Below are positions 56,051-64,000 of a DNA stretch of 64,000 nt, piece by piece. The first letter of the stretch is position 1, and each line of letters opens with the position of its first letter. Made by a program: the position numbers and the translations under genes. The notes below the pieces were generated by a model. The model had not been told where the DNA came from, ran no database searches, and saw only the letters and a list, made by a program, of their open reading frames with translations. The stretch covers positions 25,833,474-25,897,473 of the forward strand of contig BTRK01000005.1 of NCBI GenBank assembly GCA_036245805.1, written 5' to 3'. The DNA comes from Pristionchus mayeri (taxonomy: Eukaryota > Nematoda > Chromadorea > Rhabditida > Neodiplogasteridae).

Positions 56051-56737
56051 CGTGAAGAAAATTTAAGAGGTACAGAGAATGAGGGGTCAGACATACGGCA
56101 TTCTAAGGTCAATTTTCAAAATCTACAGTCACGCGCAAAAGTTTCCGGGCAATATTGCTGTATCCTTTTACCCAGGAAAGATATCAGTCTAGGATTCGGC
56201 ATGCCTATAGCAAATTCATCGCACATGACGATGCTTATATTCATAGGTCGACAGGTTGGTGAAAAGGAACAAAGCCAACACCCCACCATGTGGACAGGTG
56301 GTTGAAAAAATTAAAATGTACCTACGTGATTGGCACGCCGAAGGCACATTGATTGATGAGAATGATGAATATAGATGATACCAGTCCGTAAAGTTGAGCC
56401 GTATTTAGGTAATGCACCACGAGTGATATTTTTTACACCGTTAGTTCTAATTTAGGTCGTTATTGTGAAGCTGTTTCGTGATATTTAATTAAAAGTTTTA
56501 AAGGCATTGATAGCACGAGGAATAACGTTTGATAAAAACCTGCCCCGGTTAAAAACAAACGTACCCCAATGCGTTTTTAAGCTGTCCGAAAAGGTGAAGT
56601 TGGCATCTGTGTTCCACGTGTGTTCTGTTTTGTAAGCAAAGCTCTAGTAATTCAATGTAGCGCATTTGTTTTTAGAAATTAACCTGCATGATGAAAAACC
56701 TGTAAAATTATTAACATACCCCCATAGATCGAAAAGC
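56051..56737. other. Unassigned stretch
   Basis: No supported gene. CGTACCCCAATGCG near 56,568 echoes the CGTACCC segments at 57.1 kb. Confidence 0.4.
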
Positions 56738-56745
56738 ATGTAGAT

Positions 56746-57069
56746 TAGGGCGGCAAGAACGGATCACGAGTGACCCGCGCTATTTACGATTCCGCCGGGT
56801 CACCCGATTTTGTGACCCTGACCCGTTTCTGACCCGTAATTTCGCGTAGAGGCGGCTCTCACTCCCTCTCGAAAGGAAGAGCAAAGAGCGAGAGAGTGCG
56901 ATAAAAGGAGAGAGCGCCGAGAGACTCGTCTCTCTGCGCTCTCTCCGTTCAACATGATCTCTCGCTCTTCCCCTTCCTTTCTAGCTTTCACGCTTGACCC
57001 GTTTCGACCCGTATCTGACCCGTTTTAGAGGGTCAAAAGGTCGACCCGTGATCCGTTCTTGCCGCCCTA
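56746..57069. mobile_element. hAT-type MITE, 324 bp, with 8-bp duplication
   Basis: TAGGGCGGCAAGAACGGATC mirrors GATCCGTTCTTGCCGCCCTA. Exact 8-bp repeats ATGTAGAT flank it at 56,738-56,745 and 57,070-57,077. The interior is rich in GACCCG and CTCTC motifs and has no transposase. The uninterrupted version of the target is visible at about 46,291-46,345. Confidence 0.9.
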
Positions 57070-57077
57070 ATGTAGAT

Positions 57078-57508
57078 ATCGACGTGTCAAAAAACGTACC
57101 CTCCATTAGCAAATACATTGAATATTCTTCATCACATTATCGGCCCCGTAAAATGAATAAATACAAACGAAGCCCCGTTCTGGGAAAACGTGCCGCCGCA
57201 GAAAAAAACGTGCCGCAGTCTCAAAATCCGATTTTCACATTATCATTCGCGGGTACGTTTATTTTATCCGGCGAGCAAAATGTAAAAAGTGAAACACCGT
57301 TGGATAGAGGGCGTCGAGAATAATCAGAATATTCAGAAAGCGGCACGTTTTTCTCAAAAATAAAATTATTAAAATTTTTAAATTATTTGCGCAGCATGAC
57401 TATTCGATCTATTATACCCCACTTTTTGACACTTTTTCAGTTTTGGGGTGTACGGATTACTTTTTCATTGGCAAAACGTACACCCTCTGGAACATAGCCT
57501 TTCGACCT
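57078..57508. other. Repeat-derived stretch with ACGTRCC motifs
   Basis: AAAACGTGCC or AAAACGTACC occurs several times (near 57,090, 57,187, 57,209 and 57,474). The 109-codon frame at 56,994-57,323 overlaps the MITE boundary and is not considered real. Confidence 0.45.
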
Positions 57509-58368
57509 ATGCTTATATTGGGGTATTGTGAAAATTTCGAGCTATTGCGAAGTGATTACGCAATCGAAAACTACTTTTTCGAACAGGCCGTATTCTTACA
57601 AAGATTTTTTCCTGCACGCCAAAGTTTTTGAAATTTGACATATGTGTGAGGCCTACTCAGAATAAATTTTTGAAGTTGCTGCTCGGGCGCGCCTTTGCTG
57701 GAAAATCGAGGTCGGAAATTCAGATCTCAGCTTCTGGACAAGCTAGAGTCACCATTCACGATGATCCTGAAAACATGACAACATCCATAACTGTGGAAGA
57801 TTATGCAAAAATCTGTTCTTTTTTGTATAGGCTCAAAATGTAATAACGATATGATTTCCAACTTTTTAGAGCGTTTGGATTTCTTTCCTGCCCGCGGCGA
57901 TCGTTTTTCGGAAGTATACTCGGGTTGAGATACCCTGTTTACACACTCGCGTCGTCTGCACAATGCCTGTACAAAAAAAAACAGATTTTTGCATAAGTTT
58001 TCTAGAAAGTTATGGATGTCCAAAGAATGGTCATGCAAAAATAAAATTTTCATGCCCTGAGGGTAAATGATATTATTTTTTGTCATATTTTCAGAATCAT
58101 CGTGAATCGTTTCTAGCCTGTAAGGCTGAGATTTGGTTGAAGCTGAGATTTGATTTTCCGACCCCGATTTTGCAGCAAGGCTGCAGCAAAGGCGCGACCG
58201 AGCAGCAACTTAAGAAATTATTCTGGGTAGACCATATGTCCAATTTCAGAAAGTTTGGCGCGCAGGAAAAAATCCTTGTAAGAATAACGCCTGTTTGAAA
58301 ACGTACAGTTCGATTGCGTCATCACTACGCGATAATGCGGAATTTTAATAATACCCCAATATAAGCAT
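57509..58368. mobile_element. Compact fold-back of the GATGACGCAATCG family, 860 bp
   Basis: ATGCTTATATTGGGGTATT mirrors AATACCCCAATATAAGCAT exactly at both ends. The arms then contain the family modules ACGCAATCG...TTTTTCGAACAGGC and CTGCAGCAAAG. It is the shortest complete copy in the window and so gives the cleanest view of the family. Confidence 0.85.
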
Positions 58369-59770
58369 CGTCATGTACGACGAATTTGATATAGCACTAT
58401 TAAAACGTTCCGACAATGCTAGTTGGCCTCCTAAGCCGCTAAATCTATGAGCCGGCTTTTAGTACTTTAATTATTATACTCTTAAAAGTGTTTTTAATTT
58501 CAATTCTTGCGTTCAATCATCACCATATGTCAGGCTATAGGGTTTGAAGAAAATATGCGGCTGAAAAGATTATAGGAAATAACTTTCTAATTTTTCGTTC
58601 CGCTTGCTTAGTCGCGTACTCGGCATGGTGTAGGACATACATTTCTAATCCAATATTATAGGCATGCCGAAGTCCAGACTGATATCTTCCCTGAATAAAA
58701 ACATAAAGCTCATTGAAATAAATTTTTATGCAAGGTTAAAAAAATCCTAGTACGGACCCCTCCAAATTCTATCACACATCCTCCGAAAAATACTGTAATC
58801 ACACACCTTCTGAGATGATCCGATTAACGAAAAAAAAATAAACTGCTTATATCCAGATCAAATTATTAGGGTTGACACATCTGATGTAAAAATTCTTTGA
58901 ACTCGAGTTGTGTAGTTGTAACTTGAAACACTCTAATAATTCTCTAAATTTTTTACATTCAAAACTTTACAACTCCTTAAAAAGTTCTAAAAAGTTGAGG
59001 AACAAAATCGCTCAAAAATGTTCAATTAATATTTTTACGATATTGTTATTCTCAGGCCCTCTCCCGAACATATTACTTACAAATTATAATCGAACAAAAT
59101 TATTAAATAAATAATATTATTAAATCATTTATTGTAAGATTCAAATGCTCAGCTTTTACAATTCTCTGTTTAGCATTCTCCGCCTCCGATCGGCCCAAAT
59201 TGTTAATTATCGGAACGCTTTATCAATGGGCCGCACTTACGATTTCGACGAGCGATTTGTTTCATTCGCGCAATTTGCGACATGTACTAAGCTATTGCTT
59301 AAAGTAGTAACTAAATCGATGTAAAACGAATTTCAAATGTGTCAACACAACACGAAAGAACGAGTTTGGCGCAGTTCGTACTGCCGCGCACAAATCACAC
59401 TCTCACGCGCGATTATTGAATTCAGGCTCCGCCCATTTTCACGATGCGTAATCTTGAAAATTGCGCGGAATGGTTTATTTTCTTACAGTACCAATCGTAA
59501 ATTGAAATGTGTTAACATACATGCCGTGTAATAGTTACTGTCGTAAACAATATCGTACCGTCTGTGCATGCAAAAATTGATCTCTGATCTGCGATCTTTG
59601 ATCTTTTCGCTTTTTTGTTCATATGTCGTTTCAAACGCATCGCATTGGCTTCAGGCCTTGACCGTCGAGCACTTTAAAAATTTCATCTTTGACCTTGATC
59701 TTTCAACTACCGTACAGCACCAGTGGCCTTGGGTCAACTAGTTTTCCGTGGGTCTGACTTATGACTACTG
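58369..59770. other. Unassigned AT-rich stretch
   Basis: The segment 59,130-59,260 is an inverted, diverged copy of 4,505-4,620. Near 59,700-59,765 a GGGTCAACTAGTTTTCCGTG block resembles the tails of the tRNA-Ser-like units. No gene is supported. Confidence 0.45.
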
Positions 59771-59771
59771 T

Positions 59772-59985
59772 ATACCCACACCACACCACACCACACAACA
59801 TGGTACATTTTACGAAATCACAGAAACGGCAACTGCACCCTGCGCACAACCTACCACACCACGCATCATGGTTCCTTTTAATAAATCATATAAAACATCA
59901 CTGTACTCTGCGCACCACGTACCACACAAAGCACCACGGTGCATTTTACTAAACCACAGAAGTTCTGTGACAGAACATTCACTGC
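59772..59985 (+). repeat. Tandem repeat of three units, about 68 bp each
   Basis: Units begin ACCACACCACACAACATGGT, ACCACACCACGCATCATGGT and ACCACACAAAGCACCACGGT, and each carries an ACT(G)CACCCTGCGCAC-like end. Divergence between units is about 25 percent. The 92-codon frame here follows the repeat. Confidence 0.75.
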
Positions 59986-59989
59986 ACCC

Positions 59990-60360
59990 TACGGATCAAG
60001 AATTGTCGTGGTATAAAGCACCCTAACCTGCACTCATCCCCGCTGCGTGAGCGCAGTGGACGGCTCGTGATGTGATCCAAAAAAGCAGATTTGGCAGAGC
60101 TTAGCGGAACCCCATCGGCACTTTTTTCCGGATCGCCCGAAGCCTCACACTCCTTTTACAACGTTTTAAGCCAGCTCTCAACAGTCGCGTCCAACTATTA
60201 TCCCTAACACAACCCGCGGACTAAGCAACCCAAGGTTGGAGTGCATAAACCCCGATAATTTGACCGAAATCAAAGCAGTTTGAACATTTCGTCAAAGGAA
60301 TCGAGTTTAAATGTAATCTCTCAGAAGGCATGTGATATATAGTTAGCCTTAGGAAAGCTA
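59990..60360. other. Unassigned spacer
   Basis: Moderately GC-rich for this window, with no open frame and no tRNA-like boxes that I can support. Confidence 0.4.
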
Positions 60361-60942
60361 TTATATGAGTGACTATCTGAGAAAAAAAGTAATTTCACCT
60401 ATGTGCCGTACAAGGAAAAATAAATCCCAAAGTAAAGATTGTTCTACGGGTAACTTTTTACGTAGAGTTCGAAAATCGACGTTAGAAAGCCGTATCTCTT
60501 ATCACCATTTCGTGAGATGAAGTGAAGCGGGGTAGTCAGTAAATCGTGTAATATGTACCGAGATAAGTTAAAATGGTAAATATATGCTTTCCACCATTAG
60601 TAATGTTTGACATAATCTTATGTGAAAACTCGAATTTCAAACGGCCTTAATTTTTTTCACAGATAAGCTAGCCGTTGACTGCCAACAGGAAAATTGCTTA
60701 TCTCGTCGAGATCTTTCAGAATTACTATATATTTATGGGGTTAGGACAATCCGTTCACAACTTTAAAAAACCGACAACTCTGCTTCAGCGCATCACACGA
60801 AATGAGGGGTAAGAGATACGGCTTTCTAAGGTCGATTTTCGAACTCTACGTGAAAAGTTACCCCAAAAAAATCTTTACTGTGGAATTTTATTTTTCCTAG
60901 TGCGGCCCGAGGCAAGTTCTCTCAGATAGTTACTCATATATT
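60361..60942. mobile_element. Palindrome, about 0.58 kb
   Basis: TATATGAGTGACTATCTGAG mirrors CTCAGATAGTTACTCATATA, and GTAACTTTTTACGTAGAGTT is mirrored near 60,855. The interior shares GCTAGCCGTTGACTGCCAAC-type sequence with the 55.5-kb palindrome. Confidence 0.75.
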
Positions 60943-61856
60943 AGGTTACTCATATACCTGTCGCGTGCCTCAATACATTGATTTCGCTACTCTGGGATTC
61001 AGGTTCCCTAACCTCATAATATATGTTAGGTGCATACATGAGCACCATAGTCATGTACTTACCCCTAGCGAAGCTCCTATAGAAAACCGGGAAATTTCAA
61101 GAATTTGATTTTGAATGAAAATGAGTAAAAAATATGTTCCAAATTTATTATAGCCCAAAAACAACTAGCGACTTCTGAAATATTTCTTGTGAAATAATAA
61201 TAGAGGAAGGGTGGCTTGTTCAGATAAACTCAATGTTTCAGATAAACTCAATCCTCAATTTAAGTCGGCTGCGAGCAATTATTTTTCCAAATATTGTAGT
61301 TTTCGTCTGTCAAATTTAAGAATCTCTCCTTAGAAGGACCAATTTTGCCGGGGAAATATTCCGCCAACTCCAAACTGAAATTGTAAGTATATCACTTCAG
61401 AATTTATGCATTTCCGAATAATATTGATTCCTAGATCCATCGGCACTAAAATGAGACTATAAAATATGTATTCGAAAATTCTTGTCCAAGCTCCATTCCG
61501 AAATATTTAAAAAATTTCAAGAAAGGCATGTGTGCCTGGCTATCCACTAATGTGCACTGGTAATACGTGGCTCATCCCGTTTACGAATATGTTATTTATT
61601 TGGCCACATCACTATTTTCAAAGTAGTAGTAAACGCAGAAAGGAGCATATCCGTGACCTTTCTCCTCAGGGTTTCGTCTAACACTGTGATTTTCTAAATG
61701 ATTCGTCAGCTGTGGAGTAAAGTGCGCTAGAAAGGCCATCTATTACCTCATCGATTATAAGTAGTTATATGATATCCAAAGATGAAGTAAGGACTATAGG
61801 CGCTACAATATCCAAGCGATGTGACGCGACAAGACTTTCGCAACAACCTGATATAT
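60943..61856. other. Unassigned stretch
   Basis: No gene or repeat boundary visible. Confidence 0.4.
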
Positions 61857-62104
61857 ACAGTATCGCCGGAAAGTATTCGCCCACTTTTAATTTCTGCCAT
61901 AGTTTTTCAATCAAGCGACCTATCGTGCTGAACATTTGAGAGGATATAGCAAATCTAATGGGGAATAAGGTGCTCTTATTGCGAACTTATGTAAATTTCT
62001 CACGATTGCGTAGTGATGACGCAATCGAAGAGCACTTTTCGAAAAATTGTATCTCGCTGGAGAATTTTTCGATGCTTGTCTAACTTTCTGAGTGTTGAGT
62101 ACTA

Positions 62105-63344
62105 TTGGGGTGTCCGGAAAGTTCGTATAATGTTTCGGAAAAAAGTCAGTTCGCGATCAAATGCAGTGATTGCGCAATCTGTTTGTCAACAGTATTGCAT
62201 CATTCTGACGTTGAGTAGTGAGAGGATTTAATCAGTCTCCTAGTTGCTACATTGATTCTTGTGATGGACTCCCATCTCTACCTCCGAGCAGTTTTACTTC
62301 ATTACTACCGTCTTGGCCGATCCGTGAAGGAGGCCCACTCTGCCCTGGCCCAGTCGGAAGGAGCTGACGCCCCCTCCATACCCTTCTGCTATAAGTGGTT
62401 CTCCCGCTTCAAGAAAGGGGAGTTTGGTCTCGATGATCAACCCCGCTCTGGACGCCCTCCCTCCCTCGATCAGCCTCTCGTTCTCCGCACACTAAAGCGC
62501 AAGCCCATGGCCAGTGTGCGTGAGTTGAAGAAGGATACTGGTACTCCCAGATCAACGGTGTCCGATATCCTCCACCGATCTGGGAAGAAGCCGAAACTCT
62601 CACAAGTGATTCCCCATGACCTCTCCCCCGAACAGCTGAAAAATCGTGTTCAAGTCTGTCGGGAATTACTCCATCGTAGATCCAATCTTCGATGGGTCAA
62701 TTCCATCATCGCTACAGATGAGAAGTGGATCACGTACGATAACCCTGTGAGGAGACTGCAATGGGTGGATGCAGATGAGAAGCCCACGCCCGTCCCGAAG
62801 AAGGAAGAGCACGGAAAGAAGGAACTCCTCTGCTTCTTCTTCTCAGTGCTCGGTCCCATCTACTGGGAGATCCTCGCCCCTGGCACCAGCATCAATGCCG
62901 ACCTCTTCTCTGAACAACTGGAAGATGTCGCGATCAGAGTCCCTCCCAGACTCCTGAACAAGGGCAAAATTCTTCTTCTGATGGACAATGCTCGCCCACA
63001 TCGAGCGAAGATGACCCAGAAGAAAATGGACGAGCTGAAGATCGAGAGGATTCCCCATCCACCGTATTCCCCGGATCTCTCCCCATGCGACTACCACTGC
63101 TTCCGCTCTCTCTCTGACTTCTGCAAAGGAAAGAAGTTCAAGAATCGAGATGAAGTTGTGAGGGCTTTCGTGAACTGGGCGGTCTCGAAGAAACCCGCAT
63201 TCTGGAAGAGAGGAATCGAGACCCTGCCCAATCGCTGGAGGGAGGTAGTGAGAAAGAAGGGGGCATACATTGGTCACTGAGAATTGTAAAGCATTGAATA
63301 AAAAATAAAAACAAAAAATTATACGAACTTTCCGGACACCCCAA
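62105..63344 (+). mobile_element. Complete mariner element, apparently intact
   Basis: Perfect 27-bp inverted terminal repeats beginning TTGGGGTGTCCGGAAAGTTC, with TA duplications at 62,103-62,104 and 63,345-63,346, bound a 1240-bp element. It contains one uninterrupted transposase frame. The insertion point lies inside a family module of the surrounding fold-back, so it is younger than that element. The relic at 42.3-46.0 kb is its nearest relative in the window. Confidence 0.95.
62264..63280 (+). CDS. Mariner transposase (DD34D)
   Basis: The enzyme excises and reinserts the element at TA sites, acting in the nucleus on the terminal repeats. From the ATG at 62,264 the product has 338 residues, normal for mariner (about 345). 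The frame is open four codons further upstream from a TTG. The N-terminal part carries two helix-turn-helix regions separated by a basic RSGRPPS hinge near residues 60-70. The IPHDLS motif near 116-121 replaces the usual WVPHEL. Catalytic residues are D152 (ATDEKW), D241 (LLMDNARPH) and D276 (SPDLSPCDYH), with exactly 34 residues between the last two. The C-terminal NRWREVVRKKGAYIGH matches family ends. No stop, frameshift or missing ligand is visible, so the enzyme may be active; only a test would show it. Confidence 0.95.
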   Translation: MDSHLYLRAVLLHYYRLGRSVKEAHSALAQSEGADAPSIPFCYKWFSRFKKGEFGLDDQPRSGRPPSLDQPLVLRTLKRKPMASVRELKKDTGTPRSTVSDILHRSGKKPKLSQVIPHDLSPEQLKNRVQVCRELLHRRSNLRWVNSIIATDEKWITYDNPVRRLQWVDADEKPTPVPKKEEHGKKELLCFFFSVLGPIYWEILAPGTSINADLFSEQLEDVAIRVPPRLLNKGKILLLMDNARPHRAKMTQKKMDELKIERIPHPPYSPDLSPCDYHCFRSLSDFCKGKKFKNRDEVVRAFVNWAVSKKPAFWKRGIETLPNRWREVVRKKGAYIGH

Positions 63345-63464
63345 TATCCACGTACTACCCAGAGAGCAAATTTCAAGTTGCTCCGACATCGCACCGTGTT
63401 GCTGCAGCTGCTGCAAATTTGAGGCTGCAAACTCATAACTTCGCTCCTAGACAAGCTAGAAACT

Positions 63465-64000
63465 CGTGCAAAGCGGCAAAATGATCCTTTCTATGACCCT
63501 AGATGATCCTGAAAGTTTGGAATCGATCGGTCTTCACCTCAGGACACGAAAAAGTAACTTTTTCGGATGACTTAACTTTGGACGCTTACCATTTCAAGAG
63601 TGAATTTACATAAAATGTGGTTCCCGTGCAGGAAGGTGCGAAAACCATCAAAAAATCAAATCCCAACACTTGGTAGAGCTGCTCTCACTTTCTGGGCCGT
63701 AGGGAACGATCTACGGACGCGCACCCCTGTCGAGCGCGCGCGTTTTCTCTACAGGGCGAGAGAGTGGTGAGAGAGTGGCGCGAAGAGAGAGCGTGCGTTT
63801 CGAAAAGGGGCGCGAGTCCGTAAATCGTTCGCTTCGGAACCACATTTTATGTAAATTCACTCTTGAAATGGTAAGCGTCCAAAGTTGAGTCATCCGAAAA
63901 AGTGACTATTTCGTGTTCTGAGGGCAAGTGAAGACCGATCGATTCCAAACTTTGAGGATCATCTAGGGTCATAGTAAGGATCATTTTGCCGCTTTGCACG
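63465..64000. repeat. Palindrome at the window edge
   Basis: CGTGCAAAGCGGCAAAATGA mirrors TCATTTTGCCGCTTTGCACG at the last base. The centre near 63,733 is GC-rich with GCGCGCGCG and GAGAGAG runs. Confidence 0.85.

Larger units (their letters stand above)
61857..64000. mobile_element. Fold-back element of the GATGACGCAATCG family, runs off the right edge
   Basis: A CAGTATCGCCGGAAAGTATT end follows TA at 61,855-61,856, suggesting a Tc1-type terminus. Family modules follow at 62,010-62,100 and resume at 63,347-63,540 on the other side of the mariner. An internal palindrome of at least 536 bp (63,465-64,000) ends exactly at the window edge, so the mirror half of the family modules should lie just outside. 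Confidence 0.65.

Noticed and set aside
59748..60026. 92-codon frame with HTTPHNMVHFTKS-type peptide
   Set aside because: It follows a three-unit tandem DNA repeat that stays open because of its composition.

Overview
The window looks like a transposon-saturated intergenic or chromosome-arm region of a nematode, most likely Caenorhabditis-like. The support is indirect: one spliced transposase gene with very short introns (about 42-75 nt) ending in TTTTAG or TTACAG, mariner, Tc1-like and Tc5-like elements, an RTE-type LINE, and extreme density of fold-back (palindromic) elements. I see no convincing host protein-coding gene. No rRNA gene, no CRISPR array and no bacterial-type operon is visible.

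Layout. 0-5.4 kb: four fold-back elements, one carrying a 239-bp hAT-type MITE with an 8-bp target duplication, then a diverged direct-repeat pair. 5.4-8.5 kb: a short non-autonomous LTR retrotransposon on the minus strand, bounded by GTAAT duplications, with a 1.3-kb fold-back inserted in one LTR. 8.5-11.5 kb: mostly unassigned. 11.5-14.5 kb: three to four degenerate repeat units, each headed by a tRNA-Ser-like sequence. 14.5-17.2 kb: a Tc1-like 1.05-kb palindrome, a smaller palindrome, TA microsatellite and a MITE half. 17.2-18.5 kb: a complete 1240-bp mariner whose transposase is dead. 18.5-26.7 kb: a fold-back element split by a 6-kb LTR retrotransposon with near-identical LTRs but no recognisable gag-pol. 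26.7-37.4 kb: MITEs and several large palindromes, the largest 2.0 kb. 37.4-39.1 kb: weak open frames and a GA-rich tandem array with a higher-order period. 39.3-41.1 kb: a fold-back element whose spacer carries a gene-like ORF and whose arms each hold a tRNA-like B-box segment. 42.3-46.0 kb: mariner relics enclosing a multi-exon Tc5-like DDE transposase gene with one in-frame TAG. 46-53 kb: more palindromes and an RTE LINE tail with the exact geometry of a twin-primed insertion. 53-62 kb: palindromes (one with tRNA-like sequences in both arms), a hAT-type MITE and another fold-back. 62.1-63.3 kb: a complete 1240-bp mariner with perfect terminal repeats, TA duplication and an apparently intact DD34D transposase, inserted in a fold-back that runs off the right edge.

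How the parts relate. The intact mariner is the only visible source of an apparently functional transposase. The many fold-backs and MITEs would depend on enzymes encoded elsewhere. Nesting (LTR element inside fold-back, fold-back inside LTR, mariner inside fold-back) gives a relative insertion order. Long near-identical inverted arms predict long double-stranded RNA if the region is transcribed. Many apparent open frames lie in palindrome arms or in other repeats and are not listed as genes.
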